Shown in pieces: positions 1-7,228 of a stretch of 42,900 nucleotides of DNA (the stretch's first letter is position 1; each line of letters begins with the position of its first letter). Both the position numbers and the translations under genes were made by a program. Below the pieces are notes generated by a model, which saw only the letters and a program-made list of their open reading frames with translations, did no database searches and was not told where the DNA came from. Source of the stretch: Rhodococcus phenolicus (lineage in GTDB: Bacteria > Actinomycetota > Actinomycetes > Mycobacteriales > Mycobacteriaceae); NCBI RefSeq assembly GCF_001646785.1, contig NZ_LRRH01000105.1, positions 1-42,900 on the forward strand, in the 5' to 3' direction.

Positions 1-119
1 ATTACCGAAACATCTGTAAGACGGCGGGACTCCATCAACCGCGCGACAAAACGCCGAAGCAACTCCAACGTCACAGTCGGCGGCGCTTCGAGCATCCGCA
101 CACGCAAGGCGCGCCCCAA
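1..119 (-). CDS. Possible 5' fragment of an unrecognised gene, cut by the window edge
   Basis: The minus strand is open from a TTG at 117-119 to the window edge. A GAGGAG sequence lies about 5 bases upstream of that TTG, and in-frame GTG and ATG codons follow within nine codons. The translation is Leu/Arg rich, with LEAPPTVTLELLRRFVARLM near its start, and is not recognised. The plus strand is also open in one frame up to a stop at 136-138, so coding on either strand is uncertain. The plus-strand reading is very basic and looks like an antisense shadow. Confidence 0.3.
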   Translation of the reverse strand, partial: MGRALRVRMLEAPPTVTLELLRRFVARLMESRRLTDVSV

Positions 120-231
120 CGCACTCCTCGCTGCCTAACGGACCACACCCCACAAATCAGTCCGGAAGCACACACTCCGACTCGTCTCACAGTCGCACAA
201 ACTAAGACACCTCTCCTCACACCTCGGACAC

Positions 232-266
232 AAAATCTGCCTCTGACCGATCCGGTCAGAGGCAGA
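232..266 (-). terminator. Rho-independent terminator of the 54-aa gene
   Basis: A perfect 14-bp stem (236-249 with 253-266) closes a 3-base loop and is followed on the minus strand by TTTT. It lies 20 bases past the stop codon of the gene at 287-451 and fits an intrinsic terminator for it. Confidence 0.85.
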
Positions 267-286
267 TAGCCACTACGATCAGGCCG

Positions 287-451
287 TCATCCCTCAACCA
301 ACTTCGTCGCCACACAGGGCTCCTCACCGACCTCTGTCCGCCAGAGAGATTGCGCCGCAACGATCCCAGTCCGCGCAACCCGCTCGGCCTCGCGGATCGA
401 CGGCGCATTCACGGTCTGAAACACAACGAAACCGACTCTGTACTTGTTCAT
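287..451 (-). CDS. Hypothetical 54-aa protein
   Basis: This is a small soluble protein starting MNKYRVGFVVFQTV. The frame is open further upstream, but the start at 451 is preferred because a GGAG ribosome site sits 8 bases before it and the upstream residues are not protein-like. A short beta-strand stretch (GFVVFQTVNA) is followed by a predicted amphipathic helix (SIREAERVARTGIVAAQSL), the order seen in many small actinobacterial accessory proteins. It has its own strong terminator. No function can be assigned. Confidence 0.75.
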   Translation of the reverse strand: MNKYRVGFVVFQTVNAPSIREAERVARTGIVAAQSLWRTEVGEEPCVATKLVEG

Positions 452-494
452 CTGAAGATCTCCACGTTCCTTGGAATAGTTGGGAACAAACGAC

Positions 495-911
495 TTATTC
501 AATGTCGTCGTCTCGTTCGAGGGAATTCTCACTTAGGGGACATGGCCGTAGGGACTGCCTCATCACATGAAGGTCGACGCAGCCCCGCATGATCTCTCGA
601 AGTGAGTCGATCGATGCTGGGGACTCGAACTCGAGCACCATCTCGCTCATGAAAGCGTCATCCGGGTCTACGGCCCTGTGCCGGACCTCGATCTCGGTCC
701 TTGATTCAGTGGCCGCTGCAAGGAAGTTGGCGATGTCGATGTCGCATTCCGCTCTGCACGAATAGATTCCATTGTTCACGCCGCTCAGGCTATCGGCGAT
801 TTGCAGGTTCCGGTCGGAGTAGCAATTTGATCTTAAAGCGCCGCTCCCCCACAGCGATGCATCCGATACGATCTTGAGTTGAGGCGGGGCGCGCAGGCCT
901 GTTTCATTCAT
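495..911 (-). CDS. Hypothetical 138-aa protein
   Basis: The frame encodes an acidic, soluble protein of ordinary composition with four cysteines in its first half or middle (for example SCRAECDIDIANFLAAA) and a C-terminal acidic tail ending RDDDIE. The ATG at 909-911 is chosen. The frame continues upstream to 986, but that stretch overlaps the divergent gene at 943 and is less protein-like. No good ribosome site precedes 911, so the start is uncertain. No family was recognised. It is transcribed divergently from the 70-aa gene, with about 30 bases between starts. Confidence 0.6.
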   Translation of the reverse strand: MNETGLRAPPQLKIVSDASLWGSGALRSNCYSDRNLQIADSLSGVNNGIYSCRAECDIDIANFLAAATESRTEIEVRHRAVDPDDAFMSEMVLEFESPASIDSLREIMRGCVDLHVMRQSLRPCPLSENSLERDDDIE

Positions 912-942
912 CGGCAAAGCCAGACGAGGAAGCGGAAACTCT

Positions 943-1155
943 ATGAAGCACAGTCCACTCCACCCGCGTGTCAGTGTCATTGTCACACGCGTGGCCTACG
1001 CCGACTCACCAGACAAGGTCATCCGCGTGGATGACACTCAATCCACCGAGGACGTCCTCACGCGCTATTACCCCGGCGCCACAATCGATGATCGCGGCGG
1101 CTTCGACACCCCTGACGGTGACAGCTACCACTACGATCGAGCGCTCACCGAGTAG
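943..1155 (+). CDS. Hypothetical 70-aa acidic protein
   Basis: Codon use is strongly coding (mostly G or C at third positions). A GAGGAAG-like ribosome site lies about 11 bases before the ATG. The protein has a beta-strand start (VSVIVTRVAY) and then an acidic, aspartate-rich stretch with regularly spaced aromatics (RYYPGATIDDRGGFDTPDGD). No domain was recognised. It is followed after 26 bases by a possible 34-aa ORF and the membrane protein at 1283, so the three may form one transcript. Confidence 0.7.
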   Translation: MKHSPLHPRVSVIVTRVAYADSPDKVIRVDDTQSTEDVLTRYYPGATIDDRGGFDTPDGDSYHYDRALTE

Positions 1156-1181
1156 CTGCCCCACCGGTTCCAGCGACCAGG

Positions 1182-1286
1182 ATGCACTGTGCCCAAATGT
1201 GTTTCGCCCCAGAGTTGCAAAGGTTCGGGTCACGATCGGTCGGGCTGTTCCAGGTTTTGTCCGAGACGGAAATTGCGAAACTATGA
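1182..1286 (+). CDS. Possible 34-aa ORF coupled to the next gene
   Basis: The ORF starts MHCAQMCFAPELQRF and ends so that its TGA overlaps the ATG of the membrane-protein gene (ATGA at 1283-1286). Such overlaps usually mark translational coupling. The ORF has no clear ribosome site of its own, is short, and could be chance. Confidence 0.3.
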   Translation: MHCAQMCFAPELQRFGSRSVGLFQVLSETEIAKL

Positions 1287-1630
1287 CATTGGATCGAGAA
1301 GGTGGCGAGGGCGAAATTTCAGCATTCAAGAAGGCTTCGCCTTACTTGGTGATTCTCTCCATAATTGGCGCCCTCTTCCTGCTATTTTCTCTGCTGACCA
1401 ATGAGCGTTCATCAACCGAGGCGCGCTGCGAGGTGCGTTATGTCGTCCACCCGGAGTGGTACGAAAACAAAGAACCTGTCTCGGTCGTCACGTCATGCGG
1501 AATCCTGAACACAGGTGATGAAGATCTTGCCGACAGTCTGATCATCGGCGGACTTTACAGTTTCGAGCTCAGGGACGTGACCGTAGGACAGAACGCGAGA
1601 AGGCACATCGTGAAGGCGACACTGGAATGA
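1283..1630 (+). CDS. Single-pass membrane protein, 115 aa
   Basis: After about 18 polar residues there is one hydrophobic segment (YLVILSIIGALFLLFSLLT, about residues 21-39). An extracytoplasmic domain of about 75 residues follows, with two cysteines (EARCEVRYVV and VVTSCGIL) that could form a disulphide. The fold after the helix appears mainly beta. The frame is open further upstream but those residues are low-complexity antisense-like sequence, so the ATG at 1283 is chosen. The function is unknown. Its position suggests cotranscription with the 70-aa gene. Confidence 0.65.
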   Translation: MTLDREGGEGEISAFKKASPYLVILSIIGALFLLFSLLTNERSSTEARCEVRYVVHPEWYENKEPVSVVTSCGILNTGDEDLADSLIIGGLYSFELRDVTVGQNARRHIVKATLE

Positions 1631-1652
1631 TCTCTGCCTAGGCCATGGGTAG

Positions 1653-1728
1653 GTCGAGTTCGCTGTCACTACGTCTGTCGTGCGTGTAGCGTCCAAACGC
1701 CCGCGCTCCTGCCACGCCCGAACTCGAC
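1653..1728. repeat. Widely spaced 10-bp inverted repeat
   Basis: GTCGAGTTCG at 1653-1662 is repeated inverted as CGAACTCGAC at 1719-1728. It lies in the gap between the convergent genes ending at 1630 and 1866. The loop of 56 bases is long for a terminator. I see no other feature in this gap. Confidence 0.35.
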
Positions 1729-1865
1729 AACTGGCCGACCGGATCCGAAGAGCGATCGGTAGCCGAAGCTCACTCACCATCCTTGCCAAAGGCTCGCGTG
1801 GCCGACTCGGCGTCACCGCGCGGGTGTCGTCGGGTTAGTTCGTCGTCCGGGATGACCGACGCCGA

Positions 1866-2108
1866 CTATCGGCCGAACCGCTCCAGTTTCGTGCTTTCGG
1901 CCTGTGCTGCGGTTTCAACCAGTTCCTGTTCGATTAGGGCGGGGATCTGGTCGAGGGGCGCGATCCAGCCGTCTGCACGGGTGAACCAGTTGCCTTCAAC
2001 TTCCTCCCACAGTGCCCACATCCCTTCCGCGAGTGGAACACTCTCAAATTTGCGGTTCTCAGCGCGGTAGGTCACCCTCTCGGGGCTGGATGAGGTTTGC
2101 TCGACCAT
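1866..2108 (-). CDS. Hypothetical 80-aa Trp-rich protein
   Basis: The ATG at 2108 has an AGGAG ribosome site 9 bases upstream, so the longer frame is not used. The protein is a compact, tryptophan-rich acidic domain (WALWEEVEGNWFTRADGWIA) followed by an amphipathic helix (LIEQELVETAAQAESTKLE). No family was recognised. It lies downstream of the 42-aa zinc-ribbon gene on the same strand but is separated from it by a hairpin at 2369-2407. Confidence 0.7.
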   Translation of the reverse strand: MVEQTSSSPERVTYRAENRKFESVPLAEGMWALWEEVEGNWFTRADGWIAPLDQIPALIEQELVETAAQAESTKLERFGR

Positions 2109-2368
2109 CGTTTCGGTCTCCTGTCGTCTTATCGACCTGCGGCGCAGGCCCGGGTGGGTAGCCAAAGCGGAGGCAATTGTTTGTCCGGCGCTGGCCCTTT
2201 CAAAGGGTGGCAGCGAGGGCCGGTGCGGGCGTTCTGCTTGGGCGATGAGGCCGGTGGTCCGTGTAGGTGCCGCTGTGCGACTGCTGGCGGTGAGCGTTGA
2301 TCTGCGGGATCTGGGGTTCGCGAACCGACATCAGCGGCGGCGATCAGTGGCGGCGCTTCTCTGATCAT

Positions 2369-2407
2369 GGCAAAGCCTCACCCGCGGGAGGTTGGTGAGG
2401 CTTTGCC
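2369..2407 (-). terminator. Perfect 14-bp hairpin after the zinc-ribbon gene
   Basis: GGCAAAGCCTCACC (2369-2382) pairs perfectly with GGTGAGGCTTTGCC (2394-2407) around an 11-base loop. It lies about 30 bases past the stop of the 42-aa gene. No clear T run follows on the minus strand, so it may be a terminator or an RNA-stabilising hairpin. Confidence 0.6.
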
Positions 2408-2434
2408 AGCTTGTCCGACGCCAGCTTGTCCGAC
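2405..2434. repeat. Tandem duplication of a 15-bp unit
   Basis: The unit GCCAGCTTGTCCGAC occurs twice head to tail, immediately between the hairpin and the stop codon of the 42-aa gene. Confidence 0.8.
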
Positions 2435-2435
2435 C

Positions 2436-2564
2436 TCAGGAAGCGTTGAGTCTCGCGTCCTTGTCCTTGCAGCGCTTGCAGGTTGGCACTTCCCCCAGAA
2501 CTGGATGCTTCAACGTGGTTGTTGCTTCGTTCGTGCACATCGCAAACCATCGGCACGTCCCCAT
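2436..2564 (-). CDS. 42-aa zinc-ribbon microprotein
   Basis: The ORF begins MGTCRWFAMCTNEATTTL and ends with a CKRC pair, giving four cysteines at positions 4, 10, 29 and 32. This is a C-x5-C...C-x2-C arrangement typical of a single zinc-binding knuckle. An AGGAG ribosome site lies about 7 bases before the ATG. CRWFAMCTN...HPVLG..PTC..C recalls small zinc-finger-like proteins common in actinobacterial and phage genomes, whose role is unknown. I am confident that it is a gene and less so that it binds zinc. Confidence 0.8.
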   Translation of the reverse strand: MGTCRWFAMCTNEATTTLKHPVLGEVPTCKRCKDKDARLNAS

Positions 2565-2858
2565 GATTTCTCTCCTATTCCTGAACTGTCTACGATCTTG
2601 AATTTCGGCTCGCCGCTCGATCCGTTTGCGAACGAGTTCGCCGACGCGGAGCTTGTCTACTAAGCGGTTCGAAGCCTACTAGGTCTCAACACTTTTCATT
2701 GATGTCCAGTGCCCGGGTGAATGGCAGGCCCTCTCAGAAATTCCACCGGATGTCACCCCTCATTCTGATCTACCGAGACGTGGCATGCGGGCCAGGATGG
2801 GGCGATGTGATGTAACCCTGCTGTTCATGCGGATTCGATTGTCGTCGTTGATCGGCCG

Positions 2859-3686
2859 TCACACGCTCGCCAACGAATCCTTTTCGATTACTACACCTCG
2901 GATAGCGAAGGAGGCGGGGGCGTGAACGAGCGAGTACGCGAACATTCGGGGGTTCCCCGGGTGCCAGAGCCTCGACCGGAGTCCCCGACCTGGTCGCGTA
3001 GTCCATTCGGGCTCGTTTCCGTTGCGGCGCATCCCCACAAGCGCGGAAGCCGCGGACACCACAGCATCGACGACGTCGTTTCCGGTCAGGTCCGGTTCGT
3101 CATCCACGTTGCCTGCCTCGGAAATCCAATGAGCGGTGAAGCGCACGTACTCGTTCTCTTCGACTGACCGGAGGGCATTGGCCAGCGCCGCCGGAGCTTT
3201 CGGGGAAGTCGCCGTACGTGGGTAGCCGCGTATCGCGACGTCGATATTGTTCTTGGCCCGAGGTACGAGGAAGTCTTCGAGGAACTTGATGTCGTCCGCG
3301 TTGTGGTCGACCCGTGAGGCATGGTTTTTCAGTGCGAGAACGTATTCCGGGGTTGGTACGCAAACACTGAGCCCTGGAACTTCCAGTACGACTTGCTGCG
3401 CGGGCTCCGTTTCGGGAAACAATCCCTTCACCACGTCGTTGACCCACGCGTCGGACAACCTCCCGCGTCGCCTGGACACCACACGGGCAGTTTCGGAGAT
3501 TACATTTGTCGGCTCGAAAACGGCGGTGACGTCGGTTGTCAATCGACGGGTGTTGAATGCCACGGATAGGACTGCGCCGCCGTCGCCGAAGAACGCACCT
3601 CGCACTCCACGAGATGCGAGTTCGGCTCCCAGTTCGGTAAGCAGCTCGATCGACTGGTCCTGCGTCAGCATCTTCCCTCCATCCAT
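2859..3686 (-). CDS. Nucleotidyltransferase-like protein fused to a C-terminal partner domain (275 aa)
   Basis: Residues about 12-160 resemble the DUF6036/AbiEii-type nucleotidyltransferase fold: a helix, the GDGGAVL loop (34-40), the R-x-T-x-D strand (RRLTTDVTAVF, 47-57) and a later PEYVLALKNHASRVD stretch. Such proteins are often toxins of toxin-antitoxin or abortive-infection pairs. The second carboxylate of the usual D-x-D is Thr here (D52-V-T54), so transfer activity may be weak or lost. The last 51 residues (EPEWTTRPGRGLRSRLW... then HAPASFAIRGVVI) look like a separate small domain that I recall as a stand-alone neighbour of such genes. The start at 3686 follows AAGGA by 7 bases. It is divergent from the XRE regulator. 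Confidence 0.75.
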   Translation of the reverse strand: MDGGKMLTQDQSIELLTELGAELASRGVRGAFFGDGGAVLSVAFNTRRLTTDVTAVFEPTNVISETARVVSRRRGRLSDAWVNDVVKGLFPETEPAQQVVLEVPGLSVCVPTPEYVLALKNHASRVDHNADDIKFLEDFLVPRAKNNIDVAIRGYPRTATSPKAPAALANALRSVEENEYVRFTAHWISEAGNVDDEPDLTGNDVVDAVVSAASALVGMRRNGNEPEWTTRPGRGLRSRLWHPGNPRMFAYSLVHAPASFAIRGVVIEKDSLASV

Positions 3687-3859
3687 TCGCGTTTCCTTCC
3701 GGCCTAGATGCTCTCCGCTGCTTGACCTTCGCAGATCGCACCGATCGCATCCAGCAGAGCACGCCTGGTCAGCGTTTGTGCGAAGTCGGTCGGAGCATTG
3801 ACTCACCACTGTTGACAGCCCAATTCGGCGTCGATCTGCCACAACCATCCCAAATTGGT

Positions 3860-3865
3860 TACACT
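3860..3865 (+). promoter_or_regulatory. -10 element of a probable leaderless promoter
   Basis: TACACT ends exactly 6 bases before the ATG of the XRE gene, and no ribosome site precedes that ATG. This is the spacing expected when transcription begins at the start codon, which is common in actinobacteria. Confidence 0.5.
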
Positions 3866-3871
3866 CCCAAT

Positions 3872-4645
3872 ATGGCTATCGAGACATCTGCGGATGGAAC
3901 CGAAGAACGGTTCGCGCGTCGGGTCCGCATAGAACGCGAGGCCAGGAACCTTTCCCAGGCTGACCTCGCGAAACTGCTCAGCAGGAACGGCCTCCGCGCT
4001 CACTCGACGACGATCGCGAAGATCGAAACCCGCGACAGCGCACACCCCCGCACCATCCGACTCGACGAGGCCGCTGCGCTTGCGCGCATCTTCGACACCA
4101 CACTGGACGACCTCATCGGCAATCCCCGTCCGTACGACCCCAACGCCGGTCTCGACCTTGTGTCAAAGACCGCGCACCATACCCAGCAATCGATCACGTT
4201 GGCCATCGACCAGCTCAACGAATCGCTCAACGCCCTCTCCGCCGCAGCGGCCCACGGCGACCACTCGGTCGATTCCCCCGCCGTCGATCTGCCGTTCCAA
4301 CGTCGAGCGCTGATCGAGGCGGCACGGCCCAAGCTCCGCGACGCCGTGCACGCCCTCAAAGCCGTGCTGCACGACATCGGCGGCTACCCGCTGTATCCCG
4401 AAGACACCGTGCGGGAACGCTTCCGTGCGCTGGCTCTCCACATCCGGGACACAGTTACTCCTTTGACCAGCCCCGAGGGAACAGACAATCACCTGTTCTC
4501 CAACGACGAATGCACTTGTGGATGGATGGGCAGCAAACGCCATCATCTGGGGCATCGAGAATGGGTCGCAGAACAACGAGCGATCGCCGATTCGATCGAG
4601 CCTTCACTCCCACAAAGTAGTTCAGACGCTCAGCTCAGCAGCTAG
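3872..4645 (+). CDS. XRE-family HTH regulator with C-terminal Cys/His motif (257 aa)
   Basis: Residues about 14-82 form a helix-turn-helix of the XRE (Cro/C1) type: RRVRIEREARNLSQADLAKL is helices 1-2 and TTIAKIE lies in the recognition region. A central helical domain follows. Near the C terminus, CTCGWMGSKRHHLGHREW (214-231) carries two Cys and three His that could bind metal. It probably regulates itself and the divergent nucleotidyltransferase gene, whose start is 185 bases away. The combination resembles a regulator/antitoxin plus toxin pair, but divergent orientation is unusual for toxin-antitoxin modules, so this is an inference. A leaderless promoter supports the chosen start. Confidence 0.85.
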   Translation: MAIETSADGTEERFARRVRIEREARNLSQADLAKLLSRNGLRAHSTTIAKIETRDSAHPRTIRLDEAAALARIFDTTLDDLIGNPRPYDPNAGLDLVSKTAHHTQQSITLAIDQLNESLNALSAAAAHGDHSVDSPAVDLPFQRRALIEAARPKLRDAVHALKAVLHDIGGYPLYPEDTVRERFRALALHIRDTVTPLTSPEGTDNHLFSNDECTCGWMGSKRHHLGHREWVAEQRAIADSIEPSLPQSSSDAQLSS

Positions 4646-4700
4646 CCGTGCAGACCAGCACGCAATCCACTGTCTACCAACACAAAACGGGAGAAGCGCC

Positions 4701-4940
4701 ATGATGTCCGACAAGATGAAAATCACCCTCAGCGCATTGAACGGCTACGAGTCCATAATCGGCCGGGGAACCACAGCCGGAGAAGTTACGGAGTCCGGGG
4801 GATCCAGAAGCTCACTTGCAACAGCCGTCAAGAATGGATGGGTTAATACCTACCCCAAAGAAGTCCACGCTTCAGAACGGCGAGCGCCAGCCTATTACCT
4901 CACGAGCGAGGGTGAAACTGCGCTCAAAGCACAGCAGTAG
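4701..4940 (+). CDS. Small winged-helix-like protein, 79 aa
   Basis: The start at 4701 follows GGGAGA by 6 bases. The upstream open frame overlaps the end of the XRE gene and is not used. The sequence has a helix (SALNGYESIIGRGTTAGEV), a second helix ending SLATAVKNGWV, and a beta-wing-like end (RRAPAYYLTSEGETALKAQ). That is the pattern of MarR/PadR-like winged helices, where YYLT..G..AL is typical. DNA binding is inferred. It lies 55 bases after the XRE gene and is followed by a strong hairpin. Confidence 0.75.
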   Translation: MMSDKMKITLSALNGYESIIGRGTTAGEVTESGGSRSSLATAVKNGWVNTYPKEVHASERRAPAYYLTSEGETALKAQQ

Positions 4941-4992
4941 CTTTCTGACTTCTCGAACAGTCGGCGGCGTGCGAACCCTATCTGCCGAACGA

Positions 4993-5040
4993 AACCCGAA
5001 GCCCTTGTTGACAATGGAATATCAACAAGGGCTTCGGGTT
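4993..5040 (+). terminator. Perfect 19-bp terminator-like hairpin
   Basis: Arms 4993-5011 and 5022-5040 are perfectly complementary around a 10-base loop, 52 bases after the winged-helix gene and 85 bases before the end of the convergent 75-aa gene. No T run is present, but the stem is strong enough to act in both directions. Confidence 0.75.
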
Positions 5041-5125
5041 ACTGAGGATAGAACCAGATCCGAGAGCAACTTTCGTCATACTCCCCGGCGTCTTTCTTTG
5101 TCATCACTGGTCTCCCCCGGCGTCG

Positions 5126-5353
5126 TCAGAGGACATCCTCCCACGCGCCGCCCGATTTCCGAGACTTCGGCATGAAGTATCCGTCAGGGTTGATGATCCA
5201 CATCAATTCGCGGCCGTCAGTGATCTTCAGCAATTTCACTGCGCCGTCGCTGTTCGCCGGGCTGACGAAGCAGTCGCCAGCGGGAGACTGGTCCTGCCAG
5301 TGGTCGATTGCTTCTTTTTGCTCGTCGGTGAGTGCGGGTAGTTCAAAGGCCAT
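5126..5353 (-). CDS. Hypothetical 75-aa protein
   Basis: The ATG at 5353 gives MAFELPALTDEQKEAIDHW and the protein ends KSGGAWEDVL. An N-terminal helix precedes an apparent beta-rich domain (VKLLKITDGRELMWIINPDG). The frame is open upstream, but that part has poor composition. A weak GGGA lies about 9 bases before the start. No family was recognised. It shares the strand of the HicB-like gene at 5547 but is separated from it by about 190 bases with no clear feature. Confidence 0.7.
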   Translation of the reverse strand: MAFELPALTDEQKEAIDHWQDQSPAGDCFVSPANSDGAVKLLKITDGRELMWIINPDGYFMPKSRKSGGAWEDVL

Positions 5354-5546
5354 GTGTATGTTCCCATTCCGTTGTATCGGCGTCGAAGCGGACTGTGAGA
5401 CTTGCAAGCTGGTGATCAAACTATCGCAGATTGGGGATGCCCGGATTTCAGGACTACGTTCCACCGGCCGGTATTCGCTATTTCTCGTCATGCGGCGGTC
5501 GACAGCCGCGTAACGATTTTCCTCATCCATCCACGGCTGCGATGCG

Positions 5547-5777
5547 CTACCCTCCGCTGTCGGTCCACTGAATCTCCGCGTCGTGCGGAGCTGGCGCGTC
5601 AACTGTTGCGAGGTAGTCGAGGACCATCATTCGGGCGACGTCGAGATCTCGCGTTCCGTATGTCTGCGTGTATCCGTGCCCCTCGATGTGGAGTTCGAGT
5701 CCGTTCTGTCGGCGCCAGCCGCGCCACCATGGACCTCTGCAGGTCCATCGGCTGACTGCCACGTGTATCGCTGCCAT
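5547..5777 (-). CDS. HicB-like small protein, 76 aa
   Basis: The pattern is a strand (IHVAVSRW), a WW pair, a strand (LELHIEGHG), then YTQTYGTRDLDVARMMVLDY with a regularly spaced amphipathic helix. This matches the partial RNase-H-like fold of HicB antitoxins and solitary HicB-like proteins, in which a V/YTQ-x3-L-x2-A-x2-M motif precedes the helix. No HicA toxin and no HTH or ribbon-helix-helix tail are seen, so it may be a solitary regulator. The ATG at 5777 lacks a strong ribosome site. The assignment rests on pattern, not search. Confidence 0.6.
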   Translation of the reverse strand: MAAIHVAVSRWTCRGPWWRGWRRQNGLELHIEGHGYTQTYGTRDLDVARMMVLDYLATVDAPAPHDAEIQWTDSGG

Positions 5778-5974
5778 GAATCCAGTCTGGCAGGTCCGGG
5801 TCATCGGAATGTGCGACCCGCACCTATCGGCACACCTCCGGGGCGTGCTGGTGCAGCGCCGAGTTGCTTGCCCACGCCGCGGTCGGTGGGATGCCGCTCT
5901 TGCGTGTGCCTGTGGGACTTGCATGTTCGTGTTCATCCCACAAGGCCAGTGCGCCCTGTCTGTCACAATCATGC

Positions 5975-7207
5975 GTGCCCATTCCTACAGCGTTCACTCC
6001 CCTGCGGAAGCCTCGCCGCCGACGCGCTCCGGCTGCCATGTTCGGAATAGTGTCGGTCGCGCTCCTCGCGGGCTGCAGCTCCGGAAGCAGCGATGCCGGG
6101 GCTTTGGACTGGGACTCTCTCCCGTCCTCCTTCGCCACTGAATGCAGCGTGTGGACGAACCCGGATCCGGATTCGTTCGCGACGAACACGCCTCCGCCTG
6201 CGGAAGTGCAGGTCCGGGCAGCGACCGTCGAACACACCACTGGTGATCGGGTCAAGATCAGCTTGTCGTTTCTGGCTCCGCCTCCCCCGCCGCCCCTTCA
6301 GGTGCCCGGGGTCGGAAGCCAGACGATCGCACAGCCAGGATCCGTCGATTTCTCGTTTGCCGTGTACCCGAGTGGGATGAACGGCCCGAACGACTACAGC
6401 CTGTTCTTCCAACGAGATACGCAAAACGTCTGGACGGTCAGCGGAAGCCGCACCCTGACCCCGGAACGCGCGAAATCGGGATTCGATCTGGAGAGTGTTG
6501 TCGGCACCGTGGATTCATCCCGTGTGATCGGAAACGATCTGATTGCCGAGGTCGATCTGGCTCAATTTCCGGCGGTCTTGCGCGAGCCGGTCTTCGCTCC
6601 GGACGTTCAGGTCTCGAGCAAGCAAGCGATCCCGCGCGATCCATACCGCCTGCCGATAGAAGGCCCCAACGGCGGTCCGCCCAAGACCGGCCCGAGCAAT
6701 ATGGGGCTGTTCATGTTCGCAACCCAAAACTGCTCCGCCACCGACTCTGACATCGCTATGGACGGCGGCGCATTCACGAGCACGTTCGAGACGGAACCAC
6801 GCTCTGCCGCAGTGGATCCCGAGACGTTCGCGAACCCAACGAAAGCAGGGTCCTACCAGTTCACGACCAGCGACGGAAACTTCACCTGCGGAATCAACCT
6901 GTCCGGGATCGCAGAAGGCGCGGGATGTCACGGCGCAATCCCCACGGACGCCGCGTGCACCGTCGGCGGCACGTCCACCGGCGCTGACTGCACCCCGAAC
7001 ACGATCTTCATCTCCGCCACTTCCAAAGGCATCCAGCAAGCTGAACGGCAGCGGTACGCCAACGGCAGTACCGCAACTGTCCTGAACAACAACGAAACTC
7101 TCCGCGTCGGCGACTACGCCTGCGTCGTGCGTGATGACACGGTCCAATGCTCCGACAATGCGGGGAGTGAATTCTCGGTCTCACCGACCTCGGCTACCGT
7201 CACCTGA
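5975..7207 (+). CDS. Large cysteine-rich lipoprotein (410 aa)
   Basis: A GTG at 5975 gives a basic n-region (RKPRRRR, 11-17), a hydrophobic core and the lipobox LLAG-C with Cys34, so the protein should be lipidated and anchored on the outer face of the membrane. After a Pro-rich linker (FLAPPPPPP) comes an apparent all-beta domain. The C-terminal third has eight or more cysteines (FTCGINLSG, GAGCHG, AACTVGG, YACVVRDDTVQCSD) that probably form disulphides. CACAAT lies 5 bases upstream of the GTG, suggesting a leaderless start. An internal ATG just before the hydrophobic core is an alternative start. The next gene starts 22 bases downstream, so the two are probably one operon. No function is known. 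Confidence 0.8.
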   Translation: MPIPTAFTPLRKPRRRRAPAAMFGIVSVALLAGCSSGSSDAGALDWDSLPSSFATECSVWTNPDPDSFATNTPPPAEVQVRAATVEHTTGDRVKISLSFLAPPPPPPLQVPGVGSQTIAQPGSVDFSFAVYPSGMNGPNDYSLFFQRDTQNVWTVSGSRTLTPERAKSGFDLESVVGTVDSSRVIGNDLIAEVDLAQFPAVLREPVFAPDVQVSSKQAIPRDPYRLPIEGPNGGPPKTGPSNMGLFMFATQNCSATDSDIAMDGGAFTSTFETEPRSAAVDPETFANPTKAGSYQFTTSDGNFTCGINLSGIAEGAGCHGAIPTDAACTVGGTSTGADCTPNTIFISATSKGIQQAERQRYANGSTATVLNNNETLRVGDYACVVRDDTVQCSDNAGSEFSVSPTSATVT

Positions 7208-7228
7208 ACCGGGAGAACGGGAGAACTG

